Assembly (NCBI GenBank): GCA_002497895.1
Contig: DAFD01000099.1
Span: 20,747-28,189, forward strand
Source of the DNA: Euryarchaeota archaeon UBA175
Lineage (GTDB): Archaea > Thermoplasmatota > Poseidoniia > Poseidoniales > Thalassarchaeaceae
Length of the DNA stretch: 7,443 nucleotides
Direction: 5' to 3'
Position numbers and translations under genes: made by a program. The notes beneath the pieces are model-generated. The model did no database searches. It was not told the DNA's origin and saw only the letters and a list, made by a program, of their open reading frames with translations. Shown here piece by piece: positions 1 through 6,800 of the stretch (within the stretch, counting starts at the first letter, position 1; each line of letters starts with the position of its first letter).

Positions 1-243
1 GACTTCGATATGTGGGACGTCGATCCCTTGTTCTGCCAAATCGGCCAATTGAGCCTCGATAGTTGGAGCGATATCGTTTCCTTCGATACGCTTGAGGAAC
101 TTCTCGCGCTCCTCATCACCGATTGCAGAATCCTCGGTGATGACGATGGTTGGAACGAAGCCTTCTGAGAGGATTTGTCGAAGCATCTCGCGACCGTATG
201 GGTGCTCTTTCAGCAGCAGATACGCAAACTTTGGCTTCACCAT
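1..243 (-). CDS. Formyltransferase-like protein, N-terminal part (cut by the window edge)
   Basis: The reading frame is open for 81 codons from an ATG at 243 down to the window edge, so the C-terminal part is missing. The protein begins MVKPKFAYLLLKEHPYGREM, followed by EGFVPTIVITED at about residues 27-38. This beta-strand, helix, beta-strand order fits the start of a Rossmann-like formyltransferase (methionyl-tRNA formyltransferase superfamily), where a hydrophobic first strand is followed by a helix and an 'xxVxxVIT' strand. The catalytic Asn-His-Asp region lies outside the window, so activity and substrate cannot be judged; it may be a sugar or amino-acid formyltransferase rather than Fmt. 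The gene starts 44 bases after the aspS stop on the same strand. A TATA-like element centred about 27 bases before the ATG suggests its own leaderless promoter. The frame is certain, the family call is moderate and based on recalled resemblance. Confidence 0.55.
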   Translation of the reverse strand, partial: MVKPKFAYLLLKEHPYGREMLRQILSEGFVPTIVITEDSAIGDEEREKFLKRIEGNDIAPTIEAQLADLAEQGIDVPHIEV

Positions 244-246
244 GGT

Positions 247-262
247 CCCCGCTTTGCGGAGG
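247..262 (-). other. Small hairpin just before the formyltransferase-like start codon
   Basis: On the + strand, CCCCGC, TTT and GCGGAGG form a six-base-pair stem with one bulged base and a three-base loop. It ends three bases before the ATG at 243. No T run follows on the minus strand, so a terminator for aspS is not well supported. If the gene is transcribed from its own TATA element and is leaderless, the hairpin exists only as DNA or in read-through mRNA from aspS. In read-through mRNA it could mask the start codon region. Confidence 0.3.
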
Positions 263-266
263 GGCC

Positions 267-273
267 TTAGATA
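267..273 (-). promoter_or_regulatory. TATA-like element of the formyltransferase-like gene
   Basis: The minus strand reads GGGTATCTAAGG here. The TATCTA core is centred about 27 bases upstream of the A of the ATG at 243. This matches the archaeal box A position relative to a transcription start at the start codon. The sequence is only partly like the TTTATA consensus, so support comes mainly from the spacing, which matches that seen before aspS and before the gene at 3879. Confidence 0.4.
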
Positions 274-287
274 CCCGTTCTTTTCGG

Positions 288-1697
288 TCAGGGAGTGACT
301 CTTGATCGATCTCTGGGGAAGAGGACGACTTCTCGGACATTGCCCGCGCCTGTGAGTATCATCAACAAGCGGGCAACACCCAGTCCCCAGCCGGCGTGCG
401 GTGGCGCGCCGTAGCGGAATCCGTCTGTGTAGAAAGTGAAGTCAGCAGGATTCAAATCCATGTTTCGTAGATTTTGCTCGAGAACATCCACACGATGTTC
501 TCGCTGTCCACCAGAAGTCATCTCGTCGCGCCCGTAATTCAAATCGAATCCGCGCGACAGCTGGCCTCCCGTCGAGCCCTTCTCAGATTCATCATGATAG
601 ATGTAGAACGGTTTCATTGACATCGGCCAGCGCGGCAAAAAGTGGAATCCGGGGTACTTGGCTGCGATGATATCGCAGTGATGGCTCTCGATATCTTCTC
701 CCCACTCAATCTCGCCACCACCATTCTGCACAATCTCAATCGCTTCACAATAAGGGATGCGAGGGAAGGGGAGGCTAGGGATTTCGACGGTAACCGGGTC
801 TTGGTCTTGGCTTGCGCGGTAGGTGTTGATGGCTTCGAAGAGGTGTAGGTCATTGGCTGCAACCTGACTCCAGATGTGGTGGATCATGCGCTCCTGTACT
901 CCCATGACGTCTTCGTCGTTCATCCATGCTCCCTCGATATCGAAGGAGATGAATTCGTTCAAGTGACGGTAAGTGTCATGCTTCTCGGCGCGGAATGCGG
1001 GGCCGATTTCGAAGACGCGCTCGAGTCCTCCTAGAACTGCGAGTTGCTTGTAGAGTTGGGGTGACTGGCTGAGGAAAGCTGGTGTGTCGAAGTACATCAT
1101 CGGGAAGAGATTGGTTCCTCCCTCACTCGCACTGGCGATGATTTTCGGCGAATTCATTTCGTTGAATCCTTCGCCGATGAGGTGGTCGCGGCCGTATTGT
1201 AGGACCTTACTACGGAGTTGGAACATCGCATTGACATGGGCTCTGCGCAGGTCGAGGTGACGGTTGTCTAGGCGGATGTCGAGGCCTACGTTGACATCGT
1301 CGGTGATTCCTACTGGTAGTGGAGTTGCTGCTGCTGAGAGAATGTTTGCCTCAGAGACTGTAATTTCGTACTCTGGAGGTGGGGTTGGCTCGCCTTCCTT
1401 GGTCTTGGGCGGGCGCTTTTGGGCGACCACTCCTGTAACTTGAATGGTCGATTCACGAGAGGCTGATTGTACTGCTGCGAATGTATCCTCATCCATGTTG
1501 TCCTTCTTGAGGAATGCCTGGATGTGTCCGGTTCCATCGCGTAGCATGACGAAAGCGATTGCACCACGGCCGCGGACTGTTTCCGCGTAACCAGCAATGG
1601 AGACTTCAGCGCCGATTAGATCAGCGCCACCGTTCACAACCTGGCCGATTGTATGCGTGCGGAATGCGGTGGGGTGCCAGTCGGCGCTGTCCCTCAT
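288..1697 (-). CDS. aspS: Aspartyl-tRNA synthetase, archaeal type
   Basis: This class II synthetase charges tRNA with aspartate in the cytoplasm. Counting from the ATG at 1697 (469 residues), residues about 15-125 form the OB-fold anticodon-binding domain, ending in an ATPLP hinge. The catalytic core follows. Motif 1 lies around FNEMNSPKI (178-186), followed by SASEGG (189-194). QSPQLYKQ (211-218) is the AspRS-specific form; AsnRS usually has QSGQLY. Motif 2 is FRAEKHDTYRHLNEF (235-249), very like archaeal AspRS. SGGQREHR (394-401) and motif 3 from GAPPHAGWGLG to FPRDRSRVTP (430-469) complete the site. There is no bacterial GAD insertion, so it is the archaeal/eukaryal form. A GTG two codons upstream (1703) is an alternative start. 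The ATG is preferred because a TATA box is centred 25.5 bases before it, which suits a leaderless mRNA. Oddities: Ala replaces the usual acidic residue before the motif 3 Arg, and the OB-fold loop at about 96-108 is long and Pro/Lys-rich. Discrimination against tRNA-Asn cannot be settled here. Confidence 0.96.
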   Translation of the reverse strand: MRDSADWHPTAFRTHTIGQVVNGGADLIGAEVSIAGYAETVRGRGAIAFVMLRDGTGHIQAFLKKDNMDEDTFAAVQSASRESTIQVTGVVAQKRPPKTKEGEPTPPPEYEITVSEANILSAAATPLPVGITDDVNVGLDIRLDNRHLDLRRAHVNAMFQLRSKVLQYGRDHLIGEGFNEMNSPKIIASASEGGTNLFPMMYFDTPAFLSQSPQLYKQLAVLGGLERVFEIGPAFRAEKHDTYRHLNEFISFDIEGAWMNDEDVMGVQERMIHHIWSQVAANDLHLFEAINTYRASQDQDPVTVEIPSLPFPRIPYCEAIEIVQNGGGEIEWGEDIESHHCDIIAAKYPGFHFLPRWPMSMKPFYIYHDESEKGSTGGQLSRGFDLNYGRDEMTSGGQREHRVDVLEQNLRNMDLNPADFTFYTDGFRYGAPPHAGWGLGVARLLMILTGAGNVREVVLFPRDRSRVTP

Positions 1698-1714
1698 GAC
1701 CACGGCGTTCGGAC

Positions 1715-1732
1715 TTCGATTTATGAATCGAA
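1715..1732. promoter_or_regulatory. Dyad over the aspS TATA box, possible operator
   Basis: TTCGATT, a four-base spacer TATG, and AATCGAA form an inverted repeat with perfect seven-base arms. The repeat covers the aspS TATA element. Read on the + strand, the same stretch (TTTATGAAT) is also the only AT-rich candidate promoter element upstream of the aldo/keto reductase, so one bound protein could affect both divergent genes. The symmetry is seen directly; the operator role is inferred. Partial symmetry in an AT-rich box is common by chance. Confidence 0.4.
1720..1725 (-). promoter_or_regulatory. TATA box of aspS
   Basis: The minus strand reads GATTCATAAATCG across this site. The CATAAA core is centred 25.5 bases upstream of the A of the ATG at 1697, the normal distance from archaeal box A to the transcription start. 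The implied transcript begins at the ATG, so it is leaderless. The GTG at 1703 would lie only about 20 bases from the TATA box and would probably be outside the transcript. The box sits inside a perfect dyad (1715-1732), so TBP binding could be blocked by a protein bound there. Confidence 0.55.
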
Positions 1733-1740
1733 TCTAAGAC

Positions 1741-1758
1741 TGGCTTGACGTCAGGCCA
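1741..1758. promoter_or_regulatory. 18-base near-perfect dyad upstream of the aldo/keto reductase
   Basis: TGGCTTGACGTCAGGCCA is palindromic at eight of its nine position pairs. Only the pair at 1745/1754 (T and G) fails. The centre is the perfect octamer TGACGTCA. It lies 33 to 50 bases before the ATG at 1791 and about 13 bases downstream of the candidate + strand TATA stretch. That puts it close to or over the expected transcription start of the reductase gene, a typical place for a repressor to bind. No regulator is encoded in the window. Confidence 0.45.
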
Positions 1759-1790
1759 ATGCTTGAGTAGTCGAACGGCTCGGCGAAGTC

Positions 1791-2873
1791 ATGACTCACG
1801 AGAACATGTATTACCGGATGATGGGAAATACCGGTATTCAGGTATCGGTTCTTTCGTATGGATTCTGGGCGACTTACGGCGTCAAGGATCGACTATCAGG
1901 TGATGCTGGAGTCGAGACTGCTAAGGAATTGATGAGTATCGCGCGCGAAGCTGGAGTAAACTGCTTCGATCACGCCGAAGCATACGGTAATCCCAATGGC
2001 GAGGCAGAACGAATCTTCGGTGCTGCTCTCAAACAATTGCAACATGAAAACCCAGATCTCTGGCGCCGCTCAGAATTGGTCATCACCACGAAAATCTACT
2101 GGGGTGGACTGGGTGTTAATGAGTCCGGACTTTCGGTGAAGCATTGCCGTGAAGGGATGGATAAGTGCTTGCAGCGATTGCAACTCGATTATGTCGACAT
2201 GGTCTTCGCTCACCGCCCTGACCCATTGACTCCAACTGCTACTGTGGTTCGTGCAATGACCGACCTAATCCGTAACGGGAGTGCCACGTCTTGGGGAACA
2301 AGCGAATGGTCTGCTCAGCAAATTACCGAGGCCTTCTGGATTGCGAGAATGGAGGGCCTCGAGCCACCACAGTTCGAACAGGCGCAATACAATATGCTTC
2401 ATCGTCAGCGCTTCGAGGAGGAGTATTTCCCTCTCTATCGGCCGCCTTATTCCCTTGGGACAACGATCTGGAGTCCTCTACGCTCTGGCTTCTTGACGGG
2501 AAAATATCTGGATGGAATCCCAGAGGACTCACGGCCGACACAGGATGGCTATGATTGGTTGCTTGAGGATATTGAGGAACGTCGAGAACGGGGAGAATTC
2601 GAGGTTGTCCGTGGCTTGATGACTTTCGCTAAGAAGAAGGGTTGCACGCCTGCGCAGTTGGCGCTGGCGTGGTGCTTGAAGAATCAGAATGTCTCGACGA
2701 TTTTGGTTGGAGCAACGACTGCAGATCAATTGCGCGAGAATCTGGCCTGCATCGATGTGGCCAAGGATTTGACCGATGGGGAGATGGAGATTCTTGAGCA
2801 GATTCTCGGTAACAAACCAGCTGGATGGATAGGTCCGGGTGGGGCAGGAAGCCGCCAAATCAAAACTCTCTGA
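1791..2873 (+). CDS. Aldo/keto reductase, Kv-beta/YghZ-like (AKR6/AKR14 group)
   Basis: This is a predicted NADPH-dependent cytosolic reductase of aldehydes and ketones with a TIM-barrel fold, 360 residues, the normal length. The catalytic tetrad is intact: Asp60 and Tyr65 in FDHAEAYG, Lys101 in TTKIYWGG, and His141 in FAHRPDP. Similarity to animal Kv-beta subunits is striking: TTKIYWGG, DYVDMVFAHRPDP, WGTSEWS (168-174), TIWSPL (225-230), GFLTGKY (233-239), and LGNKPAGW near the C-terminus. Kv-beta has Asn at the His141 position, so this protein keeps the enzyme form. ILVGATTADQLREN (304-317) fits the cofactor phosphate-binding segment. The closest characterised relatives, such as E. coli YghZ, act on methylglyoxal and L-glyceraldehyde 3-phosphate, but the substrate here is not shown. 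The ATG at 1806 (MYYRMMGNTG) is an alternative start that matches the family N-terminus well. The gene is divergent from aspS and convergent with trmI, with 44 bases to the trmI stop, and appears to be a single-gene unit. Confidence 0.93.
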   Translation: MTHENMYYRMMGNTGIQVSVLSYGFWATYGVKDRLSGDAGVETAKELMSIAREAGVNCFDHAEAYGNPNGEAERIFGAALKQLQHENPDLWRRSELVITTKIYWGGLGVNESGLSVKHCREGMDKCLQRLQLDYVDMVFAHRPDPLTPTATVVRAMTDLIRNGSATSWGTSEWSAQQITEAFWIARMEGLEPPQFEQAQYNMLHRQRFEEEYFPLYRPPYSLGTTIWSPLRSGFLTGKYLDGIPEDSRPTQDGYDWLLEDIEERRERGEFEVVRGLMTFAKKKGCTPAQLALAWCLKNQNVSTILVGATTADQLRENLACIDVAKDLTDGEMEILEQILGNKPAGWIGPGGAGSRQIKTL

Positions 2874-2917
2874 CGCGAGGTCACATGCCCGCTGTCTCGC
2901 AGGGTCAATGAGTGGTT

Positions 2918-3730
2918 TCATTCTTCTTCCGAGGAAGCAATCTTTCCTGCAATTAGGAGGAATGCTGTGTGTCCCATCGGCTGGTTGCCGGGGCGAACTC
3001 CGCCCTTCGCGGCTTTCGACCAGCGGCGTTCGATCATTTCTCCAGCAAATTCGACTACGAGGCCCTCTTCTTCGACCGCGTTCCACGACTTTTCGAGTTG
3101 CGCGGTCGTTGGACAATAACAGGCTAGGCGACCACCCGTTTTGACCGTGGCCGCAATCTCTGGAACCACTGTCCACGGCTCTGCCATATCGATGATTGCG
3201 GCGTCGAGTTGTTCACAGATTCCTGCGACTTCACCGGCCGCCTCAGACAACCCCATTTCAAGCAGATGCCAGTCTGGAAATTCGGGTGCGAATTCGGCCA
3301 TTCGTTCCATGTTATTTCGTCCAACAGCCGCATGTTCAGGACGCACCTCGACAGAAATCAAGCAGCCCTTAGAACCCATCACATTGGCAAGGTGCATCGC
3401 CAGTCCGGCAGAACCGTGGCCGCCTTCCAGTACGCGGCTTCCAACACCAATTCCCATCCAAGAAATTAGAAATCCAGAATCTTTGATTCCGATTGTCTGT
3501 GCCCTTCGTTGCATATTGCGGCGCGCCTCCGGCAGCGCCGCGTCGACGATGGTCAGAGACTTCTGACCGACAGTGATTCGATCGCCGATTGAATACCCTT
3601 CCAAAAGCTGCGCAGCATCGAAGCGACCGAGCCCCTTCACCTTCAATTCCCCAGGCACTCGGTTGAGCAAGTATGCCCGCCCGTCGTCTTCACGGAGAGC
3701 CACCCAATTTGGAGTCTGGTCGGTAGTCAT
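2918..3730 (-). CDS. trmI: tRNA (adenine-N1)-methyltransferase, TrmI family
   Basis: This is a predicted SAM-dependent enzyme that methylates N1 of adenine in the tRNA T-loop (position 58, and in some archaea also 57), stabilising the tRNA elbow; family members act as tetramers. It has 270 residues. Residues 1-65 form the small N-terminal beta domain. RRAQTIGIKD (75-84) matches the family's 'R-x-Q-x-I-x-x-KD' segment. Motif I is VLEGGHGSAGL (100-110), in which Ala replaces the last Gly of the usual GSG. ISVEVRPEH (125-133) carries the acidic residue that binds the SAM ribose. DMAEPW (181-186) is the family's D-x-x-x-P-W active-site motif. RP at 246-247 and GHTAFL (253-258) close the fold as in known TrmI proteins. 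The C-terminus is a short acidic tail (SSEEE). It is convergent with the aldo/keto reductase and divergent from the large surface protein, so probably a single-gene transcript. Confidence 0.93.
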   Translation of the reverse strand: MTTDQTPNWVALREDDGRAYLLNRVPGELKVKGLGRFDAAQLLEGYSIGDRITVGQKSLTIVDAALPEARRNMQRRAQTIGIKDSGFLISWMGIGVGSRVLEGGHGSAGLAMHLANVMGSKGCLISVEVRPEHAAVGRNNMERMAEFAPEFPDWHLLEMGLSEAAGEVAGICEQLDAAIIDMAEPWTVVPEIAATVKTGGRLACYCPTTAQLEKSWNAVEEEGLVVEFAGEMIERRWSKAAKGGVRPGNQPMGHTAFLLIAGKIASSEEE

Positions 3731-3756
3731 CTGAGTGGATGCGGGAGCGCCCTCGA

Positions 3757-3763
3757 TTCAATA
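3757..3763 (-). promoter_or_regulatory. Weak TATA-like element of trmI
   Basis: The minus strand reads GGTATTGAATC here, centred about 30 bases upstream of the ATG at 3730. That is a little far for a leaderless start but would fit a leader of a few bases. An alternative and more canonical box, TTTAAAAT on the minus strand at about 3782-3789, would give a leader near 30 bases. The choice between them is not resolved by the sequence. Confidence 0.3.
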
Positions 3764-3784
3764 CCTTCGATTGAAAATTTCAAT
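3757..3784. repeat. Cluster of three TTCAAT/ATTGAA half-sites
   Basis: TTCAAT at 3757-3762, ATTGAA at 3770-3775 and TTCAAT at 3779-3784 make two overlapping inverted repeats. The right-hand pair is ATTGAAA-A-TTTCAAT (3770-3784), with seven-base arms around a single centre base. The two outer direct copies are 22 bases apart, about two helical turns. The cluster overlaps both candidate trmI promoter elements, so it could be a regulatory array. AT-rich intergenic DNA produces such patterns by chance fairly often, so confidence is low. Confidence 0.3.
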
Positions 3785-3803
3785 TTTAAAAAACAACATA
3801 TTC

Positions 3804-3824
3804 CGACCCTAAAGGGTCGTTTTT
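3804..3824 (+). terminator. Hairpin with T run between divergent genes
   Basis: CGACCCT and AGGGTCG form a seven-base-pair stem around the two bases AA, followed directly by five T (3820-3824). This is the form of an intrinsic terminator reading in the + direction. It is oddly placed: no gene reads into it from the left in that direction, since trmI is on the minus strand, and the TATA box of the next gene lies about 25 bases downstream. It could stop antisense transcripts crossing trmI, insulate the downstream promoter, or be a DNA dyad that binds an activator upstream of that promoter. Confidence 0.45.
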
Positions 3825-3849
3825 CGCAAGAATCCGAAGCGGGGTAGCA

Positions 3850-3855
3850 TTATAC
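3850..3855 (+). promoter_or_regulatory. TATA box of the large surface protein gene
   Basis: TTATAC is centred 26.5 bases upstream of the ATG at 3879, in the context GTAGCATTATACCTC. The distance is ideal for an archaeal box A with transcription starting at the start codon, so the mRNA is predicted to be leaderless. There is no Shine-Dalgarno motif before the ATG. The match also supports choosing this ATG over later in-frame ATGs such as codon 14. Confidence 0.6.
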
Positions 3856-3878
3856 CTCGCCAAAAACTCGCGAAATCG

Positions 3879-6800
3879 ATGACCGCAGCGCAGCAATTGA
3901 ACAAACTACCATCTCTCATGATGGCCTTCCTGATGCTGACCATGTCAGCTGTTGGATATTTTGCCATCGAAGAGCAGAGTGCAGAGAAGGAAGAATTAGT
4001 CGCTGAGGACATGCCTCGATTTGCAACGAGCCCTGGACATTCGGTCTTTGGTGAATATGTCGGAGCCCATTGGTGTGGACCTTGTATGGGAAGTGCTTCT
4101 CCATCATTGGTCAACCTGAAGAATAGTAATTCAGAGGATTTCACCTACGTGTCTTTCTTCGAAGGAGCTTCGACTGGCTGGCCATCCGATGGCCCGGTCA
4201 ACAGGCAGAACCACGTAATGGCTAATTCAGGCGGATATCCGACTTTCGCTTTCGCTGACGAGACCTCCGGTTCATGCTACAAGGTTGGTTCCTCAGGATC
4301 GAATTACTACGATGCGGACTTCACTACAGGTGGATGTATGCACGCTGATTCCAGCGATTTCAGTCTTGAAATGGGTATTGCTCTTGACTCCGCTGGAGAT
4401 ACCGTAACTACCTCTTTGGAGATGACATATCTCGGTGCAGGCGATATTACGGTGTTCGTTTACGGAGCGATTACTGAGAAGGTGGGTGCAGAACCCTATG
4501 ACGATGGAAGCAGCCCTCACCATGTATGGCGAGAGTGGTTACTTTCAGATACCAACGATTTCACCGAGATCACTCTGACTGCAAATCAGGCTGAGACCTT
4601 GACTTGGGATAATCCACTCAGCACTGTTCGCCCAGGTGGTGGATATACACAATGGGAGAACTTCTGGCCAGTATTTGCCCTAATGGATGGAGATTACTCG
4701 ACATACAACGAGGTCTACGCTGCAATCGATTTTGACATGGGTCCATTAATCGATGTTGGAATCACCGACTTCGATGCTCGCAATTCAAACGACAACACTG
4801 GCTTCGTTGCCGGAGACATTCTCGAATTGGATGTAAATATCGCCAACAACGGTGCCGAAGCGTACAATGATGGTGGTAGCATCGACATTTACCACCTAAC
4901 TGGTGGAGAGGAGATACACCTCGGTGGAATTTCGATCAATCAACTTGGAGTAGGCGGAACTCAGTCCTACTCGGCTACATTCGATACTAGCGATTTGACT
5001 CTGCTTCCGTCTGGCACTTCCTCCTTCCGTGCCCGCCTCTCAGGCCTGACTGGAGACAGGGTCGTTACCAATGATTACGAAGACGACCTCGCGTTGCACG
5101 ATATGCCTCCAGTTCCTAACCGCCCTGCTGCGGTTGGTGCTGCTAGTGTTGAGCGCGGCACGCCGATTCAGTTTGAATCGACCGCTCTTCCTAACGATCT
5201 AGTCGACGAGATGTCGACAATGACCGCTGTGATGGAATACTCAACAAGCGGTTCGGAGACATGGGATACTTCCTGGATTTCAGCAATAGATCTAATCGGT
5301 AGCGGCGGAAATGCACGCTACATACACACTATCTCTGCTCCAATGAATGCCCAGTCAGGAACTTACGATATTCGCATGCAGTGGACAGATGCAGGCGGCC
5401 AGTCATCTGATTGGGAAGTAACAACTGACGCCTTCGAATTGCGCAATGCAATGCCGAAGATTCTCGGTGCCGGAGATGACGGTTACGCTGGCATTCCGAC
5501 AGTTAAGGTCGAGACTGTTGAGACAGTCTCAATCGTTGGAATGGTCAGTGATGCTGAAACTTCCCTCTCTGATCTCACTATCGATTCTGATGCTCACGAA
5601 TTCATCTCGTTTGATCCACTCAATCTCGAAATCACCGTGAGCTTCGATGAGATAGTCTACGACAGTCGCGGCACTCCGATCTCACAAGGTATCTTCATCA
5701 CACTAGGTGACGGCGAGGACTTCAGTTCTGGAACTCTCATGTTCAACGTCATCGAGAACGGCCAACCACGATGGAGTGGGGTGCCTACACAATCCTTTGA
5801 TGAAGGCAGTTCAGCCAGTCTTTCACTGACTGAGTTCCTCACGGATACTGACGATAATGGCAACCCGACTTCTACTGGCCTACTAACTCTCAGCGTTGTG
5901 AGTGTCAGTGACGAATCACTGATGACTGCTTCGATAAATGGTCAAACACTCAACGTTGAATCAGTTGACGACGATAGCTTCGGAATGGCTGAAATCGTCG
6001 TCCGCGCCTCTGATGGAGTTAAGGAATCAGACACCGTGATAACCTTCCACATCAACAATATCAACGATGCTCCAGCCATCGAACTCGGTGAGTATGTATC
6101 TCAGATTGTACAGACTGGTGAGCGACTGAATATCGATATCCTAGCAATGGTCTCCGACGTCGATGATCCATCAGAAGAAATCTGGGTCACGGTCACGACT
6201 TTCGTGCCGGGGGCAGTCCAGTACAACCCGATTTCAGGAATCGCCACAATGAGTTGGAGCGAGTCTGGTCAAGAGATGGTTACCATCACTGCAGAGGACC
6301 GCCACGGAGCCTCAAGTGCTGCAATAATGACTATCGAAGTTGTCAATGATCTTCCTCTACTGTGGGTCGATTCCAGTGGCTACGGGGACCTAGCAGTGTC
6401 GATGGACAATACCGATTACAGCTCCAATCCAAGCGTCTCAATTGCCAACGTAGGAACTCTTGAACTCTCTGATATCAAGGTCCTTTGGAGCGTTTGTAAC
6501 AGCATCACAGGAATTTGCAACGACTTTGGTGTCTCGCATAATTTAGGACCGTTCATCGTCCTTGCCAATAGCGGCGAGGGGTTGAAGGTCGGCGATTACG
6601 TAACTCTCACCGTTGACGCAGTTGACTCAACTGGCTTTGACAGGTCGACCCCTGACTCGTTCAAGGCATACGCAACAGAGGCAGTCGAAGAGATTCCCGA
6701 GGAGCCTGAGGATGAGCCTGAAAATGTGGACAAGGGAACACTCTCAGTCATGACTGTAGGAGTCATGGCAATCGGGCTACTGCTTGCCGTATCTTTGGTT

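Noticed and set aside
116..340. Minus-strand 74-codon frame over the aspS / formyltransferase-like junction
   Set aside because: It overlaps the end of aspS and runs out of frame through the formyltransferase-like start. The frame from 243 gives a plausible Rossmann N-terminus instead.
1698..1703. GTG at 1703 as the aspS start
   Set aside because: Possible, but the TATA box would then be only about 20 bases from the start. The ATG at 1697 fits the leaderless spacing and adds no missing conserved residues.
2874..2917. Possible bidirectional terminator between the convergent reductase and trmI genes
   Set aside because: Only a five-base GCGAG/CTCGC pairing with a 16-base loop is present and there is no T run. 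A pyrimidine-rich stretch at about 2915-2930 lies in trmI coding sequence. Support is too weak for a feature.
2529..3176. Minus-strand open frame of 215 codons
   Set aside because: It lies antisense to the end of the aldo/keto reductase and overlaps trmI out of frame. The translation is Arg/Ser/Pro-rich with no family motif, as expected for a shadow frame.
5511..5530. Inverted repeat GAGACTG/CAGTCTC inside the surface protein gene
   Set aside because: It falls in codons for a VETVET repeat and is best explained by the protein sequence.
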